DNA of 64,000 nucleotides from Hordeum vulgare subsp. vulgare (lineage: Eukaryota > Streptophyta > Magnoliopsida > Poales > Poaceae). A program made the translations under genes and the position numbers. Every line of letters starts with the position of its first letter. Within the stretch, counting starts at the first letter, position 1. The stretch spans positions 538,646,083-538,710,082 of the forward strand of contig NC_058520.1 in NCBI RefSeq assembly GCF_904849725.1, in the 5' to 3' direction. Below the pieces are notes generated by a model that was given only the letters and a program-made list of their open reading frames with translations, was not told the DNA's origin and did no database searches. Of the stretch, positions 22,680 through 33,516 are shown piece after piece.

Positions 22680-24019
22680 TGAAAGTGCATCATCGCCCTT
22701 AATTATTTTTGACATCTATGCCAATATCACATGTATTTCTAACCACATGCTCTACTGTAAACAACTTCGACAAAAGTAAAGAGAAGCATGGATGGTTATT
22801 TCCCGTCTACTCGGAAAAAGGAAAAAGACAGAGTGCCATGAAAGTTTTTCTTTGTTTCTCGAGTCCTTAGGGCAACCGCACTATTAAGAGGGGATGCATC
22901 ATGAAAAATGTCTCGGAATCAACTCTTCATAAAAGTAAGTTCTCAAAAACGACTTCTCAGATCTGTCAAAATTGATAGTGCAAGTTCTCTGTCTAGGTCG
23001 GAACTTCCGGGGACTGAAAGGTCCGGGGAGCTTTCGGGCCAACCAGAGAAACTGCCAGCCTATGTGCAATGTTTCTGTTTCGGAAGCAACCTTGCCGGAC
23101 CCTTGCCGGAACTTCCGGGCTCCGGATCTTCCGTCCCCATAGTGAGTGCTTGCGAGGGACTCCAACCAGTGCAACCATTCTGTTCACGTCGGAACCTAGC
23201 CGGAACTTCCAGGGTCCAGAACCTCCGGCCCACCCGGAACTTCCGGGGTTGGTAGAAATGTGGCCTCCAACGACTGTATTTCTTCCCCACCTATAAACAG
23301 CTTTCTTCTTCCCTGGGACGGCGAGCAACTCCATTTTTCTCTCTCCACCAGTTTCAGACCTCTATTTCTTGGAGTTCTCCCTCCTTATCCAACCAAAGCT
23401 CTTGATCTTTTGAGTAGTGAAGGAGGAGTGCCTGATCTACACATTCACCAAAGAAAAAGTTGACCCCCCCTTGTTTTGGCGGTGCATCTTCTTACTCTTG
23501 GAGGTTAGGGACTCCTAGGCGGTAGGAATACTCTGGCAAGGAATCGTTCATTGTGATTACCCCCGAAAAGTTTGTGAGGGTTTGGAGACCATCCCAAGTT
23601 CTACCACTAGTGGTTGAGAATCGCCTTCGTGGTGTTGTCTCAAAGAGAGAATAGGGTGAGCCTTCGTGGCGTTGGTGTGCCTTCGTGATAACATCCACCT
23701 CTTTAAACGGTGACGCAGCTTCCCTCCAAGGAAGTGAACATCGGCATACATCCTCGTCTCTCGGAGTTGTGGTTATCCCTAACCCTAACTCTTTACTTGT
23801 GGTTATTTGTCTTTGTGATATTTCTTATTGTACTTGTATTATTTGTGCTTAACTCTTTAATTATTTGTTGCCTTGCTTAGTACGAGTAGCACGACTACCA
23901 TCTTTTCAATTGTTAGGCTCACCCTCATATTCCAAATTATTGCCTAAAATTGCTAAGAAACAATTAAAATTTGTAATTGTACCTATTCACCCCTCCTCTA
24001 GGTCCATCTCGATCAGACA
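22680..24019 (+). repeat. 3' LTR of the Maximus-like element
   Basis: Begins TGAAAGTGCATCATCGCC after the polypurine tract and ends GATCAGACA, about 1340 bp. The last 490 bp match the truncated 5' LTR. 22995-23250 is dense in CCGGAACTTCCGG-like palindromes. The final bases differ from the 5' LTR (AGACA against CTTTCA), so the exact end is uncertain by a few bases. Confidence 0.82.
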
Positions 24020-25311
24020 TGTTATAGAAGATGTTGAGGGAGGCACCGGGGAGACTAGGAGGTTGATGTGTCGTGCGGGGCAATCCCACAACGTGTACTC
24101 GGTTCCATTTCCAAGAAAAGAAGAGCTTATGACGGTATGTGCGCCATCCATTCACTCTTTCATTTGATCCTTCCTTACTCCATTGAACCCATATTTGTTT
24201 TCTTATGCACATACGCATGGTTTTGATGGACCGATAAATTTGGTGACACTAATTGCAATGAGGAATATCATATAGCCATAAACTTCACATGTTATTTTTC
24301 AGCAGAACATGATGTTCGCATTTTTTCTTATGGACTTCAATATGGTCGATCGTAGCTTGTTGAATAGGTCAAGCAAGACCAAGACATAATTTCATGCTGA
24401 GAGTTTGACTTATTTAATTTACTATGAATAAATAATTTTTGCTAACAATAATCCAAGTTCTGATTCATAAATGCAATATTATCTTCCATGTATATAGTCT
24501 GAACAAAATATAAGCCAAAGTGGAATGTCAAACCTTAATTTATTCTAAAAAGTTATAGGTTTTCTATATGTGTAGAATAGCATATGTTTTCCCTTGCAAA
24601 ATCTCTTAGCTGGAATGGTCTTTGTTGATATCCTTATGAAAGTTGGCATGTTCTTTAGCACAAACCAACTCACAATGATAGCTCGGGCAATGCTTTATTC
24701 ACTGAACTATTTTTTTCCCCAGAAAAATACTAGGTTAAAAGCATAGTGCAAAAACTGTAGACGCAAAATATTTACAAGGGTTACATCTATGCAATTTATA
24801 TGGGGCTATCTAACATTAGCGATTCATGAATCTAATTATTAGTATTTATGTATTCTAGCTCTATGGATACTAGGAGCATTAGTTCTTTTAAAGTATTGCG
24901 TTCATAAACTATAATATTTAGATAATGTATATGAAAATATCAAGTAACTATAAATGCCATTTACGATCATCAATAATCTTACAAGATGATTGTTTTCATG
25001 GCCTTGAAAGAAGAGATATCCTAATATTTGAGCGAGGATGGAGGGGCCTCGGTCCTTTTGAGACAAAAAAATTAGATGGGGCATGTCCAAGCTATGAGTA
25101 ATAGGTGGAAAAGGGTTAAAATATTTTGTGTTGACATGGTTCTTAAATGGGAGGAGGTATGTGTTTTGTTGTACAAGTTCCTAAATGGTGCAGTAACCTA
25201 TATGGTTTCAATTGCCTAATTTTATGCGTAACAGTTCGCAAGGGAATGCGTATTGCAATCAAGTGTGGTTGTAGCATCTCGGAATAAGGGAGCAAGATCC
25301 TACATGTGTTA
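24020..25311. other. Unassigned, mostly AT-rich DNA between the Maximus-like element and the Helitron
   Basis: 24020-24133 is a short open, exon-like stretch followed by GTATGTG, perhaps part of whatever the element inserted into. 24140-25140 is AT-rich with no convincing frame. I recognise no gene or repeat family. Confidence 0.4.
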
Positions 25312-25456
25312 TCTCTACTATTAAAGGGGATCTGTCGTCGTCGTGATGGTTCAACCTCGTACGATCCCCACTTCCTTTCGCTAGCACTTCCACCGACTTT
25401 TTTCATCCCTTCGTAAACCAGGCGGCTAAATAAAGAAAACAACCGGTTCATTAAAA

Positions 25457-25950
25457 AAAATGCCCACCCCGCCCACGTCTTCCCCATTGCTCAGCACCAC
25501 GCCCGCCCACCCTGCACCCGCACCCGCCCCCGCACCCGCCCCCGCCCCACCAGCCCGCACGACGCCACGCCCACCCCGACCCCCTCGCCGTCGGCGAACC
25601 CAGCCCCGTCGAAACCCACGCCACGCCGCCTACCCCCGACCCCCTCGCTGTCGGCCATCCCAGCTCGATCCATCCCTCGTAGGATACCCCGTCGCCCCTG
25701 GACCCGACGGCCTACACCTCCCACGCCGCGCCCTCGAGCTCTCGCCGTCGCCGTTGCTCGGTGTCGTCTCTGGAGTCGCGACGACAAGCGCCACCGGCCG
25801 GGCTCGATCTGTCGTAGCAGCCGGGCTCTCCCCTGAATCGGGACGACCCTGGCCAAGACCTCGTCTTGCCGCGACGATGCCACCGGCGGAGGGCGCGACG
25901 GGGCTTGGGATCTCGGAGTTCTTGCTTCTCCTCTCGTCCCGTAAGTGCAT
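25457..25950 (+). other. GC-rich exon-like segment in the outer Helitron
   Basis: A strongly GC-rich stretch with Pro/Ala simple coding (CCCGCACCCGCC repeats at 25510-25550) ends in an ATG (25877) reading MPPAEGATGLGISEF, followed by CCCGTAAGTGC, a good splice donor (25940). This looks like a 5' untranslated region and first exon picked up from a host gene, as Helitrons often do. I cannot name the donor gene. Alternatively it is a GC-rich promoter of the element itself. Confidence 0.4.
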
Positions 25951-26094
25951 CCTCTCCCTTGGCTTCGTCCTCCTTCTCCCCCTTTCTCTAACCTCTGTTC
26001 TTCCCTTTTCTGTAGATGTGCACACAACTTAATGTACGCTCTCTATCCCTTCTCTCTACAGGCAAAACCAATCTAAAGTGACTTGTTTATGGAA

Positions 26095-26381
26095 TTGGTG
26101 CAGGGACGACGCTTGGGAAGATCTCTCTTGTGCTTTGTTTCATTCATGGGCGTGGATGACATAGGGTTAGTTAGAGTTCTGCTACTTTTGGGCTTAATTG
26201 GCTCCAAAGCCTGTTGTTTATGGATGGTCTCTTCTCCCTGTGCAGCAGCAGCAGGATGGATTCGGCACTAAGCCGGCGTGAGCCACAAATTTGCCATGGT
26301 GAGCTACTCCAGATCCTCTCCCTTACTTCGTAGCCACGGTTTCTTCGTGACCATTAAGCAATGTATGGTCTCAATTAGCAT
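26095..26381 (+). repeat. 287-bp block shared by both Helitrons, copy 1
   Basis: Nearly identical to 28341-28626. It contains a 55-codon stretch open in both copies and a CAGCAGCAGG tract after CTGTGCAG. Three differences inside that stretch (Gly/Cys, Arg/Lys, Lys/Asn) all change the amino acid, which argues against protein-level selection. Confidence 0.85.
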
Positions 26382-28340
26382 TTTGCGGTGGTAATTGATT
26401 CACGATGCGGTGTGGTGGGGTTGCACCTGCACGTTAATTGTTTAATGCATGGGAGGAGAAATAAATTGAGTGTGCTTCCATTGTCGATGATCTTTGATTT
26501 TTATATAACTGTATATATGCATTAAAGGTAAGCATAATCCTAAAAATAATATTTTGTTACCACGCATGTGCATAACAAACTTATTTTCTAATTCACGCAA
26601 GAAAGGAGCTATTCGCAGTGATCATGCTGTTGCCAAGACTAAGAGAACCAGTGTTATATCAGGTGATGCCTTTTGCCACTTGAGAGATCCAGCATGGTAT
26701 TTTTACTTTTCTGCTCTTAAAAAAAGAATAAAAAAGATACTGTTCCAAATGCTCTTTCAGTTTTGTCTGTAAGTTTCCTACAACGCATTTGCTATAGTAT
26801 TGCTAAGAATAAGATGCATCAGCTGACATACTGACTACCAAGCAAGAGCTACACTATTGTCAGACATCAATCCATGAGCTATACAGTTATATTCCCTCTG
26901 TTGGCAATACATTTCTCTTGGTACGTCTAAACATTCTGTCAATTGGTCCTACATTACGTTGGCTTCTCTACAAACACATTCTATGCACGAAGAACATATC
27001 ATACTATGCCCTATCCCATCGTAGTCCTACGTGATTCACAGTAGGATCATCACTCTACTTTTCTCTGTAAGATTAAACTGTTGGTCTTCATATACTTATT
27101 GTTATGTAAAATCACTCTCTTTTGTTTATAGATATTAATCTGTTCTGAACTACTGCATAAGATTACTTTGTTCTTGGAATTCCATTCTTTCCAATGCCAT
27201 TATGTTCTCTTTCGCAATCATTTTCTTTTTGGAGATTCAGATTTTCTTTGCACAAATAATGTTAGTTTCCAGTAGCATCAAATTCATTTTCCCATGTCGG
27301 TGAGACCAATTCCGTGATGAAGGTCTCTCTTACCATATTTGCTATTTACTATAGTTTGTTTGAATTCAGGGGAAAGGGGTATGCAAGGAATACGCCATCA
27401 TACAGCATGCGCACTAATCTCTACTATTAAAGCAGAACCTGTCGTCGTAACGGTTCGACCAATGTCTGGCTCGACCCCTCCCCGCTCGTACGTGCGAGTC
27501 TCTCGTGGCAGAAAAAAGGAACTCCTACCCACACCTCCACCGATGACAGAAAAAAGAACGAGAAGAAAACCCACGTACCCACGTCTCATCCCCATCCCCG
27601 AATCCCTCGATCCCGATCCCGCCTCTCCCCCAAAGGAATTGCCGCCAACGATCTCTTCCTTCGCCGCCGACTCGGCAAGGTGAAATACTAACGCCCCCTT
27701 CTCTCCTCTCACCCACGGGCTCTAGCTTTCTGGTCGTCAACACCTGCCTCGGTTCCATCCTCCATCCAGAGGGACATGGCCCGGATCTACTTGCCTTCTC
27801 AATGGAGTCATCGGCGGCATCTCCTCCTCGACAATTTCATCCAGCCGTCGTCGTCATCCAATCGACCTTCCTCGTCTACGGAGACCTGGAGCGACCTTCC
27901 TAGCATATGACGACTTCGATCTAGATCGGAGTCACTTGACATCTCATTTATTGTTCACCCAGTCCAGGAGGTGATCCATGCGGGGAGGGTAATGAGCAGG
28001 ACGGTGCAGCAGCAACGGCAACCGACGATGGCCTAGGTAACCTTATCTCCCTATATTCTTTCAGTAGTCTGTGCTCTTGCACTGCCTCATTCACATGTCC
28101 TGTGCAATGCAGGTGCTTAAGGGGGTGCTTCAATAAAAAACCATTTTTTTCCATCAGACTGCTTGGCACTGGTGCTTAGGAAGAGGCACGGAAGAAAACT
28201 TTGGCTCCCGATGTCAGCCGGTGCTTGCCCTTCCGTGAAACTGTAGTTAGATCTATTGCACCTTAATGAATGCAATTTAGGCATCCATATGAAGCACCTA
28301 GCGTTGTAAGGTACAGAAGTTTTGAGATGCAACTTTGGTC

Positions 28341-28626
28341 TTGGTGCAGGGGACGGCGCCTGGGAAGATCTCTCTTGTGCTTTGTTTCATTCATGTGCGT
28401 GGATGACATAGGGTTAGTTAAAGTTCTGCTACTTTTGGGCTTAATTGGCTCCAATGCCTGTTGTTTATGGATGGTCTCTTCTCCCTGTGCAGCAGCAGCA
28501 GGATGGATTCGGCACTAAGCCGGCGCGAGCCACAAATTTGCCATGGTGAGCTACTCCAGATCCTCTCCCTTACTTCGTAGCAAAAGTTTATTCGTGACCA
28601 TTAAGCAATGTATGGTCTTAGTTAGC
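28341..28626 (+). repeat. 287-bp block shared by both Helitrons, copy 2
   Basis: Second copy of 26095-26381, starting TTGGTGCAGGGGACGGCGCC and ending near GTTAGCA. It sits about 920 bp from the inner Helitron's 5' end, compared with about 780 bp in the outer one. Confidence 0.85.
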
Positions 28627-31600
28627 AATGTATGGTCTTTCTCTTTAAGCACCAGTACATAAGCAATAGGCATTGTACAAGGCCTAAGAGTTTCAGTAGT
28701 GCACCGGAGCGACCCATGGAACCGTCCCTTACCCGTCGCACAACGAGGCGGTGGCGGCCGGGCTAGGCGGCCCCGATGCCTAGGAGTCACAGGTCGTCGA
28801 CAACCTATCCAACAACATGAGCGTGTCGCTGCTCAGTTCCAATCCTCGCGAGGGTAAGCATGGAAATCCTATCTGCATTAGTAGTGTCAAGCTTCATACT
28901 AAGATCTGTCACATTTAAGACGATTGGTGTCTCTGTTTAGTAAGTCATTTAAGAAAAACAAAATAGATCTGAGTATTGCCTGCATATACGATGATACGAT
29001 TTTACAAATGTTTCTTATCCTTGCAACTTTTAGGCCTTGATTTCAAACATTCGTGACCTATTATTTTATTTCATATAACAAGGTACTCACCATTAGTTTT
29101 TCAAGAACTCTGCTATTGTCCGAAGTACCCATCTGCTCATATAGTGCCACATTACTTTCATTTGGATTCTTGAGTTTTCATGTTGTCTTAGAAAGAGCAC
29201 TTTTCACTTTTCAAAGAGGTCCACTAACATTAGACCTGTAGTCCATGCATAGAGTCCTGCTATTGAAGTTTGATTAATTTTCGTTTTCCAAATTATATTC
29301 ATCCAGTTATTAACCTCTCAAAAACATTTATTTTCATTTTCTCCTTTACTCCCATGAACTCAGGTTCAAGATCCACTGCAATTTAATAGAAGGAAGTTGC
29401 AGGCAACATATTGACATAAACACGTCTGCGGTAAATTTCTTCAATCTATATTGTTTTCCGAAACTTATGTTTTCTTAACATGTTTTACGCATTGTCCTAT
29501 TATTAGTTGACCTATCATCCTATCCTTTTTTATAAATAATGGATATTTTAAAGTTGAGAGAGCACATGTTTCAGTTATTTACCTTCGAGTGATAAATGGA
29601 TGTAGTGCTTCTGATAGAGTAATCCTATTTTGTGGATCTAACACACATATTTTTCAGGATTTATCCAAACCAGGACACCATTTTTGGATCATCATATGTA
29701 AAATAAAATTGGCACAAGCTTACTGACATAGAGTTGCAGGCATAGAGTTGCAGGTGAGCGCGTGATAAAAACATGTAAATTCAGAGGAATCTTTCCCACA
29801 TGGCCTTATGGTTCCTACGTTTGTGGTCATGTTTTTTTCCATAATAACTTGTACTCGTACATGCTTTTGTACCCTCAGCAATGTTTGATCAATGGCGTAT
29901 TACTTTGGTACAAACTAGCTCATAGTGTTGTCAGCATGATGTTCTTTTGTTCTGTCCAGAGGTCGGTGGAGCACATGTTTAAACAGGCATTGAGGGCCAT
30001 GTTACAAATCCTTGTTATACTTTATTCTTCATTAGTATCTTGGGAATTGTTCTGAACCTAAAAAAATCTTCCACCGGGTTGATGCCTGAACCCAAAAAAG
30101 GTCGTTGTATACATTAGTACAGAAAAGAGAATATCTTGATTGATGTCGGACTGTGTCGTCGACTAAATGAGTATGTAATATACGTAATCTTGATGTCTAA
30201 GACACACATGGTTCAGGCCAGCATCGAGCGCAATGGTTTGGCCCCTCAAGAGATCAAGTTCATGACTTCTAAATATTTTAGTGCACAACTTCAGTTGTGG
30301 TCAAAGATTGGAGTCGACTTCAGGTTCTGTAACTTATTTGGTATAAAGCAGCCTGGATGCTTCAAAGCTTTGTTTTGTTTGTTGTAGCTGCTTCTCGTTG
30401 TTGTCGGCTGTGTTAATCCAAACTCGTGTACGTTACTTCTCCACGGAACACGTTTGACTTCTCATGTACTATACCTTGATCACCTTTCAGTACAAGATGG
30501 GTCTGAATGAGATAAAATATTGATATTAGCACCACGGGACCAACAATTAAGAGAGAAAATTGGTAGGGGAAGAGATCTCATAAAATATTGACTTCTCCTA
30601 TACTTATTATTTTTATGATTTATGTGCATGTTTTGCAGCCAACTTCAGCAGTTTTGTTGGGCTAATAAAGTAGAGAGTCATGCTACATAACAATATAAAG
30701 AAGACACCGAAGGAAGTTTTGCAAGTACTTCCAGTTTAAGTATACATCTTCTTGAATCCAAGTACTAGAACATTCATATTTAACTTGAGGTATGGTCTGC
30801 TTCCAGCAACATTTATTTAGCTAATGCATCATTGACGTGTTTAACCTCAAACTAAATATTTTTATTGATTATTGTTCATCCATTTAAGTTTGTGATCATG
30901 CCTTGAACTTTTCATTATTGAGGTGCTGCAAGTATTAATAAAGAATTTGCCCATGTGTGGCTGTCATAAATAATCATTTTTCTTGTTGCTTCCTTTTATG
31001 CGTTTTTCAGTCAACGAATGATACTATCATGTCTTTGCAATTGTATCCTCCATGCACTATAGTTCTCAGTAGAGGACCATATAACATGTTTTTACAGTCC
31101 TTATTTGAGTTTTCATTGTTCCATATTACATTTAGCCATAGGAGTAGACCATAAGTATGTGAATGTACTATCACTTTTATCTTTGTAAGATGGGGATTCA
31201 TGCTTATGTACGAATAATACATAGATTATTGTCGCCTTCTTATACATACAGAGAAACCAGAAGTTTAAGGTTCCTCATATTAAAGTGAGCTTTTATTGCA
31301 TGGCAATTACAACAGCGAAACTCATAGCAAAGCTGAGACAGGTTGCAAGGAGGAAGATAACATGTCTTCGAAATTTGCATTTCGTAAAAATTTGTATACT
31401 CTGGCTACTAATTTATTCAGTAAAATATGTGCTATGTAACATACAATTATACCATTGGAAACATTTCTTCAATATGTTTGGTGTTTTTTTGTAACTTAAT
31501 CCATGTTTAGGTGATGAAATTGATGGCCGAAGTTGGATTTTGAATGCTCTGGAGAGTAATAATTATTATCCAAAGATGCATGGAGAAGATATATGTCAAA

Positions 31601-31691
31601 GTTGGGTGGTAAAGAGGCCCTATGTTTGTCTTCACTATGGAGCACAAAGTAATAGTATGACGTTATACTATTTTCGTTTAGTCATGGTGAT
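28627..31691 (+). other. AT-rich body of the inner Helitron
   Basis: About 3 kb with no convincing gene. Short frames (for example 29762-30055, 30136-30387, 31540-31848) lack recognisable motifs. Intron-like T-rich stretches ending in TTGCAG (for example near 29750) and exon-like islands suggest relics of captured, spliced host sequence, but I cannot identify the source. Confidence 0.35.
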
Positions 31692-32738
31692 ATATATTTT
31701 TGGAACGAAGGCTCCAGAAGAGCCCGACTTTGAATTAACAAAGCCATCAATCGGCCAGGAGAACATGAGCACCCACTTACAAGGGAAAATAAATAAGAAA
31801 AACAAGACGAATGGTACAAGGCACTCAAGCGAGACAACTCATAGGTAGCATCGGAAGCGAGCCACAGCATGACCATGCTGCAGCCAACACCCTATAGGGC
31901 GGCCTACACCGACAAAACTAAACTATGGACTAAGGAGAAATGCATAACCACACAAGCTTCGTGATCACAGTCGCCCTCGAGGACAGAAATGGAACAGACC
32001 ACCATTTGTTACCGCCGGTGCAAAGGAACCCTCCCCTTTCATCCTGGCTCAAAAGATGCTACACCGACAGCAGGCAACTCGGTTCACCCTAGAGTCCAAA
32101 TGGATGGCATCTAAGCTAAACTAGAAGAAGTAACTAGAGCAGACCCGCAAGCCCGGGACACACTACTCATGAGCACCGTCGTCGTCTGCGGCTAAGACAC
32201 ATCGAAGGGCGAGAGCTGCCGGCCATAGTCATAGAAGCAAGGGGCATAGCTATGAGCAGGTCAAAGGCCAGAGCTGGAATTGTCAAAGCACAAGGCTCCT
32301 AACAAAAGGTATACCGTAGCCGCCGTAGAGGGGAACCCGATCCCCTCTCGCTCCGGCGACCATACCAGGGAACCTGTAAGCATGCGGCATATGAAGAGAA
32401 AATGAAAAACACAATCCAAGCTATCCCCGCCACCATCACATCCACGACCAAACTTTCTCGTCGCCCCTGCAATCCCCGACCGGTGCAACTGGGCCGCTGC
32501 CCCGGATGTCGAGGCCCTCCACGTGTCGTGTAGCCGCCAGATCCCCGCCGCCACCTTCAACGGTGTGGAGCGCGGGCGTCGGAGCACACCTCAGGCGGCA
32601 GAGGGGATGGGGATGGGGGGAGGGGCGCGACGATGATGGCTAGGGTTATCCCAAGTCGTCTCAGAGGAGATGACGCGAGAGGGGGGAGGGAAAGGGGCGG
32701 GGAGGGGGATGTCTTAGCCCGATTAGTTGATGTTGCCA
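31692..32738 (-). mobile_element. Non-autonomous LINE-like insertion inside the inner Helitron
   Basis: A 1047-bp minus-strand insert is flanked by the direct repeat TCATGGTGAT (31682-31691 and 32739-32748). Read on the minus strand it has a GC-rich 5' part and a 3' part reading TTTGTTAATTCAAAGTCGGG, a tail type seen in grass LINE-derived sequences, then a short A-rich end (CCAAAAATATAT). No endonuclease or RT frame is present. The duplication of about 10 bp and A-rich tail fit target-primed reverse transcription. Confidence 0.68.
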
Positions 32739-32861
32739 TCATGGTGATTTTAATATGATTCACATGAGTTTTGTTATATTATTAAGTAGAAGATGATATT
32801 TGTCGCAACCCACTCATGAGCCACATGTGCATTGTTGTGATTTAATGATTTTTTTATTAAA

Positions 32862-32889
32862 CCGTGGCAACGCACGGGCATTAAACTAG
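32862..32889 (+). other. 3' terminal hairpin and CTAG end of the inner Helitron
   Basis: CCGTG (32862-32866), loop GCAACG, CACGG (32873-32877), then twelve bases ending CTAG, with T following. This is the Helitron termination structure. Confidence 0.85.
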
Positions 32890-33219
32890 TAATTAGTTAA
32901 AGGATAATAATAATAGGCATACTTTGGTGAGATGATTGGTCTTAAGCATAAAAGGGCATTCATGTGCCATCTTTCTTTTGTAATGCAATGCATAATAGAG
33001 AGTTTCATGTTTTTGTACCACTTTCTTTATGTTGTGCATTAGATCTCTATATGTTACCAAAATACATTGCAAGTGAGGCAAAATTTAAGTACTTTTTGTA
33101 TGTATTGGTTATCTTTTCTATACACACAAAATTTGATATGGAATCAGTAACAACCAAAAGATATGAATAACCTGATACCAAATACTGATAATAAAAGGAA
33201 TGTTCTCAATTTTTTAGGT

Positions 33220-33247
33220 CCATGGGAATACACGGGCACTCTGCTAG
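33220..33247 (+). other. 3' terminal hairpin and CTAG end of the outer Helitron
   Basis: CCATG (33220-33224), loop GGAATA, CACGG (33231-33235), then GCACTCTGCTAG and a T. The single mismatch is explained by a C-to-T change in an original CCGTG arm. Confidence 0.72.
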
Positions 33248-33433
33248 TACATTATGTTTTCCGCCAGTTACCAATTTACCGGGACCTCGTATACGAGACC
33301 TCCTATTTGCTGTCTGCGGGCGACTAAATGTTGAACCTTCGTTGAAGGCAGCTACGAATGGGCCAGCCCATTTGGAGCTATTGAACTGTAGGCGTGCAAA
33401 AACAATGAGGAAAATAATTGAAAAAAAGTTATG

Positions 33434-33516
33434 CGCACGACTCAAACTCGCTACCTCCTTCTCATTTGCGAGTGGAAATAGCGAGCAGAACTAGAGAGTT
33501 CAACTAATAGACTTAC
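33434..33516 (-). other. Weak tRNA-like module with T-run
   Basis: On the minus strand GAGTTTGAGTCG (complement of 33438-33449) resembles a B-box and is followed by a T7 run (complement of 33421-33427). The A-box candidate (complement of 33499-33516) is poor. Confidence 0.35.

Larger units (their letters stand above)
9626..24019 (+). mobile_element. Maximus-like (Sirevirus) Ty1/copia retrotransposon, interrupted and internally deleted
   Basis: A plus-strand element bounded by a truncated 5' LTR (9626-10057) and a full 3' LTR (22680-24019). About 400 bp of the 5' LTR align closely with the 3' LTR (shared stretches include GTAATTGTACCTATTCACC and GAACATCG). Order: primer site, gag part 1, foreign solo LTR (10904-16554), gag part 2, remnant of RT and RNase H, spacer, env-like region, polypurine tract, LTR. 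The long coiled-coil gag, CCHC knuckle and env-like region after RNase H point to the Sirevirus/Maximus clade. Integrase and the first part of RT are missing through an internal deletion near 18415. Confidence 0.82.
27418..32889 (+). mobile_element. Inner non-autonomous Helitron nested in the outer one
   Basis: The 5' end TCTCTACTATTAAAG at 27418 is preceded by A. The 3' end is a perfect hairpin CCGTG-gcaacg-CACGG (32862-32877), then GGCATTAAACTAG, followed by T (32890). It is about 5.47 kb and shows no Rep or helicase motifs. The first 45 bases and the 287-bp block resemble the outer Helitron, so both belong to one family. 27480-27700 is GC-rich and exon-like. 28900-31690 is AT-rich without a recognisable gene. 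A LINE-like insertion occupies 31692-32738. Confidence 0.85.
25312..33247 (+). mobile_element. Outer non-autonomous Helitron
   Basis: The 5' end TCTCTACTATTAAAG at 25312 is preceded by A (25311). The 3' end is ...CACGGGCACTCTGCTAG followed by T (33248). Helitrons insert between A and T, start with TC and end with CTRR after a small hairpin; all are met here. The hairpin (CCATG 33220-33224, CACGG 33231-33235, six-base loop) has one mismatched pair. Without the Helitron inserted in it the element is about 2.46 kb, with no Rep/helicase coding sequence. It carries a GC-rich exon-like segment and a 287-bp block shared with the inner Helitron. Confidence 0.78.
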
